The translations under genes and the position numbers were made by a program. From NCBI GenBank assembly GCA_012031965.1, contig JAAUSC010000021.1, positions 1-52,695 of the forward strand: a stretch of DNA of 52,695 bases, written 5' to 3'. This DNA is from Scytonema sp. RU_4_4. Lineage in GTDB: Bacteria > Cyanobacteriota > Cyanobacteriia > Cyanobacteriales > Nostocaceae. Shown here piece by piece: positions 17,736-26,299 of this stretch; the stretch's first letter is position 1, and every line of letters starts with the position of its first letter. The notes under the pieces were generated by a model that saw nothing but the letters and a program-made list of their open reading frames with translations, ran no database searches and was not told the DNA's origin.

Positions 17736-18413
17736 ATGAAAGCTGTCATTCTACTGTCTGGTGGTTTAGATTCTTCCACGGTTTTATACCAAGCGATCGC
17801 TGATGGTTATGAGTGTCATACCATTTCCTTTGATTACCAGCAGCGACATCAAAGAGAGTTACACTCAGCTTTGGCAATTGCTCAGAAAGCTGGCGTGGAA
17901 GACCATCAAGTGGTAAAGTTTGATTTAAGACAGTGGGGTGGCTCGGCTCTTACGGATGATGCTATTGAATTACCCCAAAAACGTGACCTGCAGGAAATGT
18001 CTCAAAGTATTCCTGTTACTTACGTTCCGGCTCGTAATACCATCTTTTTAAGCTTTGCCCTTGCCTATGCCGAAACCATTTCTGCCCAACGTGTTTACAT
18101 TGGTGTTAACGCTCTAGATTACTCAGGATATCCTGATTGTCGTCCTGATTACATTCAGGCAATGCAAGAAGTCTTTCGTTTAGGAACAAAACAAGGACGT
18201 TCAGGGCAAACGATTTCCATCAATACACCTTTAATTCATTTAAAAAAAACTGAAATTATTCAAATTGGCAATCAACTGGGTGTTCCTTGGGAATTAACAT
18301 GGTCTTGCTATGTAGGAGGCGATTTAGCTTGTGGTGTCTGCGATTCTTGCCGTTTGCGTCTTGCTGCTTTTGCTGAACTGGGATTGAAAGATCCACTGGC
18401 TTATGCTGAGTAG
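17736..18413 (+). CDS. queC: 7-cyano-7-deazaguanine synthase
   Basis: QueC converts 7-carboxy-7-deazaguanine to preQ0 with ammonia and ATP, a step in queuosine tRNA modification. The 225-residue product has the ATP-pyrophosphatase P-loop LLSGGLDSST at the N-terminus and a C-terminal zinc site with four cysteines (CYVGG, then CGVCDSC). The length is normal. The promoter region upstream contains a TTGACA hexamer at 17625-17630. I looked for a preQ1 riboswitch in 17469-17735 and saw none. It is followed convergently by the CNNM-type gene. Confidence 0.95.
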   Translation: MKAVILLSGGLDSSTVLYQAIADGYECHTISFDYQQRHQRELHSALAIAQKAGVEDHQVVKFDLRQWGGSALTDDAIELPQKRDLQEMSQSIPVTYVPARNTIFLSFALAYAETISAQRVYIGVNALDYSGYPDCRPDYIQAMQEVFRLGTKQGRSGQTISINTPLIHLKKTEIIQIGNQLGVPWELTWSCYVGGDLACGVCDSCRLRLAAFAELGLKDPLAYAE

Positions 18414-18471
18414 GGAGATGAGCCAGATGAGAGAGTGAGAGACAATTATCTTTCCTCCTTCCCTGGTGTTC

Positions 18472-19824
18472 CTACTCTTGCAGCCGTCGCACCTGAATCT
18501 GATGTAAGCGTGGTCCAATGACTGACACGACAGTTAATTCTAGATTTTCATAGCGAAAGGTTTCGCCAAAGGTGGGAACTTTCTGTAACTGGTAAAGTAA
18601 AAAGCCCCCTAAAGTTTGGTATCCTTGTCTCAAGGGGAAATTGAGATGCAAAACTTCATTAAGGTCTTCCAGATTTATTTGAGCTTGCACAAGAAAAGTC
18701 CGCTCGTCTAAAATTTTGATGAGCAAATCGTTAGTACTGTCTGGTTCGCTTGGGTCACCAATGATTTGAGCAATAACGTCTTGGATCGTGACCAATCCTA
18801 CAGTCCCACCAAATTCGTCTACCACCATCACCATAGTTGGTTTCTCTCGCTGCATAATTGGCAAGAGTTCGTTTAAGGGAGTATGTTCTGGCACAAACCT
18901 CGCAGGGCGCATCCACGACTGAATTTGTGTTTCTGAAGTCAATTTTCCCAGAGCTAAAGGTTTTGCCAAGTCTTTGAAGTAAATTATGCCGCGAATGTCA
19001 TCCAAAGATTCTCCGATAATAGGGTAGCAAGAGTGACCTGTAGCTACCATTTCCTGGAGAAAAGTCCCGAAGGTGGCGACCTTTGGTAAAGCAACAACAC
19101 TCGTACGGGGAACCATGACTGCTTGTACTGTCTCGTCTCCAAACTCAAAAACGTTTTTGAGCAGTTCACGCTCTTTTGCTTGTAATCCTGTGGATTCTCG
19201 TTCTGTAGAAATAATGAGTTGTAATTCTTCAGGTGTAACAGGTGGTCTCCAACTTTGACCTGTGTATTCGATACCAAAAAGTCGCAATAGCCAGCGAGTT
19301 GATTGGTTAAGAATCCAGATAAAAGGGTTGAAAAATCTGACAGTTGCTCTGACCGATGGTCCCAAAAATATTGCCAGTTGTTCTGAATACAGCATGGCTA
19401 CTGATTTGGGACAGAGTTCTCCTAAAACTATTTGCAAATAAGCTATGAAAAAAAAAGCGATTGGAATTGATAGAGAATGAGCTATGACTGTACTTATTTC
19501 TTTAGGTAAAGGTGAAGATAGTAGCCATGATTTGATGAGCACAACTATCGTACTTTCTCCAATCCACCCTAATGCCAAACTAGAGAGAGTAATACCTAAT
19601 TGAGTTGTCGATAGCAATCGGTCAATACTGTGTTGTAGCACTTCAACAGCGATCGCCTGAATATCGCCAGCCTCCACCAGTTGATGGATGCGCGATCGCC
19701 GCACTGTCACCATAGAAAACTCTGCTGTCACAAAAAAGGCATTGATAGCAATCAACAGTAGCACTGATAACAATCGCAGCCACACATCTGTCCAACTTAA
19801 ACTAGAAAAACCGCTCACTGTCAA
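18472..19824 (-). CDS. CNNM/CorC-type membrane protein (hemolysin family)
   Basis: A 450-residue protein with the domain order DUF21/CNNM transmembrane domain (residues 1 to about 200, four hydrophobic segments), a CBS-domain pair (about 220-340, with the motif VMVPRTSVVALP and the second CBS ending VTIQDVIAQIIGD), and a C-terminal CorC/HlyC domain. Proteins of this layout are linked to Mg2+ and divalent-cation homeostasis; the 'hemolysin' label is historical. Full length. Alone between queC (convergent) and the small membrane-anchored gene at 19901, which is on the same strand. Confidence 0.92.
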   Translation of the reverse strand: MTVSGFSSLSWTDVWLRLLSVLLLIAINAFFVTAEFSMVTVRRSRIHQLVEAGDIQAIAVEVLQHSIDRLLSTTQLGITLSSLALGWIGESTIVVLIKSWLLSSPLPKEISTVIAHSLSIPIAFFFIAYLQIVLGELCPKSVAMLYSEQLAIFLGPSVRATVRFFNPFIWILNQSTRWLLRLFGIEYTGQSWRPPVTPEELQLIISTERESTGLQAKERELLKNVFEFGDETVQAVMVPRTSVVALPKVATFGTFLQEMVATGHSCYPIIGESLDDIRGIIYFKDLAKPLALGKLTSETQIQSWMRPARFVPEHTPLNELLPIMQREKPTMVMVVDEFGGTVGLVTIQDVIAQIIGDPSEPDSTNDLLIKILDERTFLVQAQINLEDLNEVLHLNFPLRQGYQTLGGFLLYQLQKVPTFGETFRYENLELTVVSVIGPRLHQIQVRRLQE

Positions 19825-19900
19825 AGTTTGTGTAATACTGATGCCCCATGAGGATTTTGATAAGCCGTTAGTAGTATAACTAACGACTCATCACTAACAC

Positions 19901-20614
19901 CTATCTTTCGACAGGAATATTTGACACTTCTAGCCGTAGTTTTTGAGCGGGATAATCTGTCAGGGCAAGTGAAATACGCTTGACATTATCAAGTAAAGCT
20001 GTAGGAATACTCACTGTGCCAGAAACAGAGGGTCCATTTGCAGGCAATTCTGATGGTAAATCTTCTGTGCTGGCACTCAAGGTTCGTCCTTTATCATCTG
20101 ATACATCCAAAAAACTATATAGGAAGCGTACAGAATCTTTACCTTTGTTCTGCATTTGTACTTTTAGAAGCAAAGCACCACCAGAAAAGCGAGCAGATTG
20201 TACGGAAAGGCTAACACCCTCGCTTTGCGCGTTAATGGGAAATCCTTCTTGAGGCTTTTCTTGTTCAACCGCTTGTAAAGGTTTTTCCTCTTTCTTGAGC
20301 TTGTTGCTATTTATCTCGTCATCATCATCATCTTTTTTTTTAGACTTAGCAGCCTTAGTTTTGCCTTCAATTCGTGATTTGACAATTTTTAGGATTTGGT
20401 CCTCCTTGAGTAGAGCAACCCCTGTGTGTTGCTCCTTAGCTGATTTACTGCTGGCAAATTTGCTGGTAGGACGAGCATCTGGCGCTGTAACACCTTTGAG
20501 TGCTGCACTTCCCAAAGTAAACCCCCAAAACGCACTTACAGAACCAGCTCCCAACATCAGAACTAATAGAATCAAAGTTAAAAGTACCGTAGAATTTAGT
20601 TTCATTGCGGACAA
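19901..20614 (-). CDS. Membrane-anchored or secreted protein with beta domain
   Basis: A 237-residue protein of unknown function. Residues about 8-30 form a signal peptide or anchor (VLLTLILLVLMLGAGSVSAF). A charged, low-complexity region with a run of five aspartates follows (about 93-100, KKKDDDDDEI) and a Lys/Glu-rich linker. The C-terminal part (about 130-237) is beta-rich and Ser-rich, suggesting an extracytoplasmic domain. The start may instead be the internal Met4 (20605). It lies 77 bases downstream of nothing on its strand and upstream of the CNNM gene. I see no homology-bearing motif. Confidence 0.7.
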   Translation of the reverse strand: MSAMKLNSTVLLTLILLVLMLGAGSVSAFWGFTLGSAALKGVTAPDARPTSKFASSKSAKEQHTGVALLKEDQILKIVKSRIEGKTKAAKSKKKDDDDDEINSNKLKKEEKPLQAVEQEKPQEGFPINAQSEGVSLSVQSARFSGGALLLKVQMQNKGKDSVRFLYSFLDVSDDKGRTLSASTEDLPSELPANGPSVSGTVSIPTALLDNVKRISLALTDYPAQKLRLEVSNIPVER

Positions 20615-20792
20615 GCCATTGCAAAAGAATGCTGGTCTATTTAAAAGTATCGAAGCTATTTACTTCAATTTACAGAGGAACTTAATTAATATTAGTCTGC
20701 ACTACCGCTTCGTCAAACTATGTAGTATAAAAATCTGATATGATATGTTGGATTGTCAAACTCCGTAAACTTACGCTACAATTAAAACCCGA

Positions 20793-20865
20793 CCAGGGTT
20801 GGCCGAGCGGTTGAGGCAGCGAGCTCATAATTCGCCCTAGGCAGGTTCAACTCCTGCACCCTGGA
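20793..20865 (+). tRNA. tRNA with CAU anticodon, probably tRNA-Ile2
   Basis: A complete 73-base cloverleaf: acceptor 20793-20799 pairs with 20858-20864 (CCAGGGT/ACCCTGG), D arm, 5-bp anticodon stem 20819-20823 with 20831-20835, loop CTCATAA with anticodon CAT at 20826-20828, 5-base variable region, T stem GCAGG/CCTGC and discriminator A. CCA is not encoded. The first pair is C-G, not the unpaired C-A of an initiator, so it is not tRNA-fMet. The loop CTCATAA matches tRNA-Ile2 of other bacteria and chloroplasts, which are lysidine-modified, better than elongator tRNA-Met. Elongator Met remains possible. Confidence 0.92.
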
Positions 20866-21094
20866 TTTGAAAATAGTGCTAAATAGTGAGTAAGACGCAG
20901 CTTCTCACCTGCGGAAGTTTCCATAAACGCGCAATAGTTTCCCGTAAAGGTGGCGAGTGGAGTTCCTAGGTAGGATTTGAGAAAAACAACTGCAGCAGTT
21001 GTTGCTCAGATAATGCCTAAGAAGTATATTTTTGTCATTCTGTTAGAGCAGCTCCTCGCAGAGCGAGGCGCGGAACGTAGTGGAGTCTATTGTG
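20866..21094. repeat. Spacer with GC-rich palindromic repeats before pyrE
   Basis: Contains short palindromic motifs of the same style as those at 208-233 and 24621-24646 (for example CTCCTCGCAGAGCGAGG around 21053-21069). No gene seen. The pyrE promoter should lie here. Confidence 0.45.
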
Positions 21095-21718
21095 ATGACG
21101 TATAAAGCCGAAACTCATACCCAATCCGATGTCTGGACAAAGATGACTGATTTAGTAACCTTACGCCAACACTTACTCGATTTATTTTGTCAACTGGCAT
21201 ATAAAGAAGGTGATTTTGTTCTTAGTTCTGGACAGCGTAGTTCTTATTATATCAACGGTAAGCAGGTAACACTTCATCCTCAAGGTGCCTTAGCAATTGG
21301 TCGTATTCTTCTATCTATGATGCCATTAGATACGCAAGCAGTTGCTGGTTTAACATTAGGAGCAGATCCCATTGTGAGCGCCGTCAGTGTAGTTTCTGCC
21401 TATGAAAACCGACCGATACCAGCATTAATTATTCGTAAAGAAGCTAAGGGACATGGAACGAGGGCATATATTGAAGGTCCCAGTTTACCAGAAGGTTCAA
21501 AAGTGGTGGTTTTGGAAGATGTTGTCACGACCGGACAATCTGCGATGAAAGCCGTTGAACGACTTAGAGAAGCAAATTATACCGTAAATCGAGTGATTTC
21601 ACTAGTAGACCGTCAGCAAGGAGGAGGCGAGTTTTACCAACAAGCCGGGTTGCAGTTTGAAGCAGTGTATACGATTGAGGACATTCAACGACGATATCAG
21701 AAGTTGCTTAATAGTTAG
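21095..21718 (+). CDS. pyrE: Orotate phosphoribosyltransferase
   Basis: Transfers ribose-5-phosphate from PRPP to orotate, giving OMP in UMP synthesis. The PRPP-binding signature VVVLEDVVTTGQSAM is present, together with the N-terminal YYINGKQVTLHP and the flexible-loop Lys/His segment (IIRKEAKGHGTRAYIEG). The preferred start is the ATG at 21095 (Met-Thr-Tyr-Lys-Ala-Glu), giving 207 residues; a GTG at 21080 is in frame but lies in repeat-like DNA. Its pathway partner pyrG is also in this window at 35842. Monocistronic by position, convergent with thiC. Confidence 0.95.
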   Translation: MTYKAETHTQSDVWTKMTDLVTLRQHLLDLFCQLAYKEGDFVLSSGQRSSYYINGKQVTLHPQGALAIGRILLSMMPLDTQAVAGLTLGADPIVSAVSVVSAYENRPIPALIIRKEAKGHGTRAYIEGPSLPEGSKVVVLEDVVTTGQSAMKAVERLREANYTVNRVISLVDRQQGGGEFYQQAGLQFEAVYTIEDIQRRYQKLLNS

Positions 21719-21768
21719 TGGTTAGTCGATCGCAGAACATTCTACTACCGACTAACAATTCCTAATTC

Positions 21769-23244
<1,476 letters not shown>

Positions 23245-23402
23245 CATAGAAAATGATTTTAGCATTTTCGTTATGGGTCAGAACAAGGGAGTTAAGAATT
23301 TGTAAGGTGACTCTCGCTGACGCGCAAATTCAAAATTCCAAAAAATAATTTTATGACTGATGTATTGAGAAAAATTATTATTTATCAGAGAAGTATTACC
23401 TA

Positions 23403-23569
23403 ACTTCCCAAAGTTTAATAGTGCCTTCGCTACCAATACTGATTATCAACGTCAGCGTTCCGATTTGGTATTGATAGCTGTTACAAGTCTTGCCAACCCA
23501 GCAACTTCCTTCGGCGAAATCACAATTACTGAGTGGAAAGCAGCAGGTTTACTAACTAAAATAAAATGA
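23403..23569 (+). pseudogene. PemK/MazF-type toxin remnant (with possible WD40 scrap)
   Basis: The plus strand from about 23441 to the TGA at 23567-23569 reads as the C-terminal part of a PemK/MazF mRNA interferase (DLVLIAVTSLANP, then GEITITEWKAAGLL), with no start codon and no N-terminal half. The first bases, on the opposite strand, read as a WD-repeat end (IGSEGTIKLWE), which may be chance or a second gene scrap. The TGA overlaps the hicA start (ATGA), so the remnant is fused to the active operon's leader. Such debris suggests serial turnover of toxin-antitoxin cassettes here. Confidence 0.6.
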
Positions 23570-23814
23570 AAGTCAAAGAAATAATTAAAATGATAGAGAA
23601 TGATGGCTGGTATTTAGCAAGAACAAGGGGAAGTCATCGTCAATACAAACATCTGACAAAATCAGGTTTAGTTACGGTTCCTGGAAAATTATCTGATGAT
23701 TTAGCACCTGGTACATTAAACAGTATTTTGAAACAAGCTCAATTAAAAAGCTCAACTGAACAAATCGAAAACCAAAAACATCAAGAAGATATAGAAAATA
23801 AGGAAGAAAATTGA
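23566..23814 (+). CDS. hicA: HicA-family toxin (mRNA interferase)
   Basis: An 82-residue protein. The first 60 residues fit the HicA double-stranded-RNA-binding-like fold: MKVKEIIKMIENDGW, then ARTRGSHRQYKH with the catalytic-type His in GSHRQY, and VTVPGKLSDDLAPGTLNSIL. HicA cleaves mRNA and is inhibited by HicB. The C-terminal 20 residues are a Gln/Glu/Lys-rich tail longer than in typical HicA. Its stop overlaps the hicB start (TGATG), implying translational coupling. Confidence 0.92.
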   Translation: MKVKEIIKMIENDGWYLARTRGSHRQYKHLTKSGLVTVPGKLSDDLAPGTLNSILKQAQLKSSTEQIENQKHQEDIENKEEN

Positions 23815-24020
23815 TGCGTTACGCAATAGTAATTGAGAAAGCTACTAATAATTATTCTGCTTATGTTCCTGACTTACCTGGATGTGTGGCTACAGGTTTA
23901 ACGATAGAAGAAACTGAGGAACAAATAAAAGAAGCTATTGCTTTTCATTTAGAAGGATTACGCGAGGAAGGTTTACCAATTCCCGAACCAACAACTCTTT
24001 GTCAATACGTCGAGGCATAA
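23814..24020 (+). CDS. hicB: HicB-family antitoxin
   Basis: A 68-residue antitoxin with the HicB core: MRYAIVIEKATNNYSAYVPD, then LPGCVATG, then EAIAFHLEGLREEGLPIPEP. The partial RNase-H-like fold fits the family. The start is the ATG at 23814, which overlaps the hicA stop. It lacks a long C-terminal DNA-binding helix-turn-helix, so repression of the operon may need another factor or be weak. Next gene 26 bases downstream. Confidence 0.93.
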   Translation: MRYAIVIEKATNNYSAYVPDLPGCVATGLTIEETEEQIKEAIAFHLEGLREEGLPIPEPTTLCQYVEA

Positions 24021-24046
24021 TTAGGAATTGAAGTGGAGATGAATAC

Positions 24047-24346
24047 ATGAATATTGAGCAAGCAGTCTTAGAAAAATTGCGCCAGCTACCTGTAGATAAG
24101 CAGCAAAGGTTTACGATAGAATCGAGTCATGAAGTAGATTCATTGATTATGACACTGGAACAACTTGAAGCCGCCATCCTGACACTCCCGCCTGATGAGT
24201 TTCAAAAATTGATGAAATGGTTTTTAGATTTAGATTATCAGCGTTGGGATAAACAGTTAGAAGAAGATATTGCTAATGGTAAGTTAGAAGAATTAGCTCA
24301 AGAAGCCATAGGAGATTTTAAAGCAGGTAACTATCGACAAATTTAA
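24047..24346 (+). CDS. Antitoxin of a second toxin-antitoxin pair, chimeric N-terminus
   Basis: A 99-residue protein ending right where the next gene begins (the TAATG junction shares one base). Residues about 35-99, starting at Met35 (ATG at 24149; MTLEQLEAAILTLPPDEFQK and on to DFKAGNYRQI), match in style the small antitoxins paired with ParE/RelE-like toxins in cyanobacteria. Residues 1-18 (MNIEQAVLEKLRQLPVDK) look like the start of a DUF2281-type antitoxin. The gene therefore seems to fuse the front of one antitoxin family to another; the true product may instead start at 24149 (65 residues). Function by context. Confidence 0.78.
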   Translation: MNIEQAVLEKLRQLPVDKQQRFTIESSHEVDSLIMTLEQLEAAILTLPPDEFQKLMKWFLDLDYQRWDKQLEEDIANGKLEELAQEAIGDFKAGNYRQI

Positions 24347-24600
24347 TGCATTATACAACTCGTCGGTTTTGGGAATGTTACGATAAATTGCCTGAGGGTG
24401 TGCAACAAGTTGCTGACCAATGTTACGAGTTACTGAAAGCCGATCCAACTCATCCATCTCTCCATTTTAAAAAAGTTAATAAGTATTGGTCAGTACGAGC
24501 GGGACAAAACTATCGAGCATTAGGTGTAGAAGTTGAAAAGGGGATATTGTGGTTTTGGATTGGCACACATGCGGAATATGAGAAATTAATAGGCAAATAG
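24346..24600 (+). CDS. ParE/RelE-superfamily toxin-like protein
   Basis: An 84-residue protein, start overlapping the upstream antitoxin's stop by one base. The sequence order (RFWECYDKLPEGVQQ, KADPTHPSLHFKKVN, WSVRAGQNYRALGV, WFWIGTHAEYEKLI) has the beta-alpha-beta layout of the RelE/ParE superfamily, including the Arg-rich core and terminal beta strand. Target (ribosome, gyrase or other) unknown. It closes the toxin-antitoxin cluster before the tandem-repeat spacer. Confidence 0.85.
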   Translation: MHYTTRRFWECYDKLPEGVQQVADQCYELLKADPTHPSLHFKKVNKYWSVRAGQNYRALGVEVEKGILWFWIGTHAEYEKLIGK

Positions 24601-25356
24601 TGGAGGATTGGTGCGATAGCGTTTGCGTAGCGCCCCCTGCGGGGCTAGCGCTGCTGCGTTCGCGGAGCGGCTCCCAAAGAGCTAGCGCAGATCGCGCTCT
24701 TAAGCTTAAAGTGAGAGCGATCGCCTAAAATCATCGTGTTATCGAGAGTCCGGTCTTCGTAGCTTATCTTAGGTATCGCCTAAAATAATCGGGTTATAGA
24801 AAAGTGCGCTCGCATAAAATAATCGTGTCGGGAGAAAGTGCGCTCGCATAAAATATTCGAGTCACCGAAAGCGCGCTCGCATAAAATATTCGAGTCATCG
24901 AAAGTGCGATCGCCTAAAATAATCGTGTCGGGAGAAAGCGCGCTCGCATGAAGTAATCGGGTTATGGAAAAGTGCGATCGCCCTAATAAACTGACTAACT
25001 AATCGAATAATGACGTGTGGTGGAGAGCGCGCTCGCTCATTAAGCTTAAAGTGAGAGTAATTGCTCCATATCATCATGTAATGGAAAGTGCAAGCTGAAT
25101 AATTCGTATTGATAGCTGTTTTGAATCGAGTATGATCGCCTAAAAAGGATTAGGGGGCACCGACGTACCTTGCTCTACCTAGCGAAAATGAGATGGTCTG
25201 TCCTTGTACAGCAGTAAAATCTACACAGTCAATCCATCGCCCTTGTTTGTTGCTGAAAGTGTTGTCAGCCACTAGCGGTGAATGTTTGTATACTTTGCGC
25301 GAAGATAATGGATAAGTCCTAAATTTTTAATAATTTTTTATTTTAACTTTCGACTG
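24601..25356. repeat. Tandem repeat array with HIP1-like octamers, plus GC-rich palindromes
   Basis: 756 bases without a gene. 24610-24700 holds GC-rich palindromes, including the 26-base repeat shared with 208-233. From about 24717 to 24973 a unit of 33-34 bases repeats: an octamer GCGCTCGC or GCGATCGC, then TAAAATAATCG or TAAAATATTCG, then a GTGTCGGGAGAAAGT-type tail. The clearest units start at 24806, 24840, 24873, 24906 and 24940, with degenerate ones before and after. The array is bracketed by direct repeats TTAAGCTTAAAGTGAGAG at 24700-24717 and 25040-25057. The spacers are not variable, so it is not CRISPR. 25089-25356 shows nothing recognisable apart from the next gene's promoter zone. 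Confidence 0.85.
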
Positions 25357-25989
25357 ATGACTTACCGATACATTCTGTTTTACAAACCCTATGGTGTCCT
25401 CAGTCAGTTTACAAAAGACACTTCCACTCACAGCACCCTCAAAGACTATATTGAGATTTCCGATGTGTATCCTGTGGGTCGTTTAGACTGGGACAGCGAG
25501 GGATTAGTTCTGTTGACCAATAACGGACAATTGCAACATCGTCTCTCTCATCCTCAATTTGGACATGAGCGGACTTACTGGGTACAGGTAGAACGGATTC
25601 CTGATGCTGATGCTTTGACACAACTACAAGAAGGTGTGATGATTCAAAATTACCGCACTCGACCAACTTTGGTGCAGCTACTACCAACAGAACCCCCTTT
25701 ACCAGAACGCGAGCCGCCGATTCGGTTTCGCAAAAATGTGCCGACAGCGTGGTTAGAAATGACCTTGACAGAGGGGAAAAATCGTCAAGTCAGGAGAATG
25801 ACGGCGGCTGTGGGATTTCCGACTTTGCGTCTAGTCAGGATAAGGATCGCCCACTTACGCTTAGATGAGATGCAACCAGGTCAATGGCGTGAGCTAACCT
25901 CTAGCGAACTAAAATTATTGCAGAATTTAGCTTTTGCAGGCGGAAGAAAGTTTAAGACAAAGCCGACAACGTTTTTAGGCTCTAGCTAA
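25357..25989 (+). CDS. rRNA pseudouridine synthase, RluE/RsuA type
   Basis: A 210-residue pseudouridine synthase of the RsuA/RluB/E/F family, which modifies a uridine in ribosomal RNA. It has the starting [13 protein letters not shown], the catalytic-Asp loop [18 protein letters not shown], and the C-terminal [23 protein letters not shown] signature. It lacks the N-terminal S4 domain, which fits RluE (23S rRNA) best. Start ATG at 25357. Single gene; cytoplasmic. Confidence 0.92.
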   Translation: MTYRYILFYKPYGVLSQFTKDTSTHSTLKDYIEISDVYPVGRLDWDSEGLVLLTNNGQLQHRLSHPQFGHERTYWVQVERIPDADALTQLQEGVMIQNYRTRPTLVQLLPTEPPLPEREPPIRFRKNVPTAWLEMTLTEGKNRQVRRMTAAVGFPTLRLVRIRIAHLRLDEMQPGQWRELTSSELKLLQNLAFAGGRKFKTKPTTFLGSS

Positions 25990-26299
25990 TATGACACCAG
26001 TTATGATTTGAAAGCTCATCATTCCCCTTATCTGGCTACCTTTTGAGTTTCCTAAACTTAAAGATATGTGTTGGAATATGCCACAGTGCCTAGTTTTCAT
26101 GGCAATTTATTATGAAAATATAGCTTGCCAACATCTGAAATCTATAGTTAACATGCGTAAAAATTAAGACTGCCACCAAAATTCGCCAGATGAACCACAA
26201 TATATTGTAGGTCTACTGTAAGCAGGTGCTGACAAATGTGGCACTTTTGGATTGTAGTGGCTAGAAGCACCTTGGAACGGGAATTAAGGAACTTCCACA
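25990..26299. other. Spacer before the PP2C gene
   Basis: About 310 bases with no gene I can support and no clear repeat. The promoter of the phosphatase/kinase pair presumably lies here. Confidence 0.5.

Noticed and set aside
20793-20865. Initiator tRNA-fMet for the CAU tRNA
   Set aside because: The first acceptor pair is a normal C-G pair, while bacterial initiators have a mismatched first pair.
24717-24973. Tandem repeats considered as a CRISPR array
   Set aside because: The whole unit repeats, with no unique spacers of constant length, and no cas genes are in the window.
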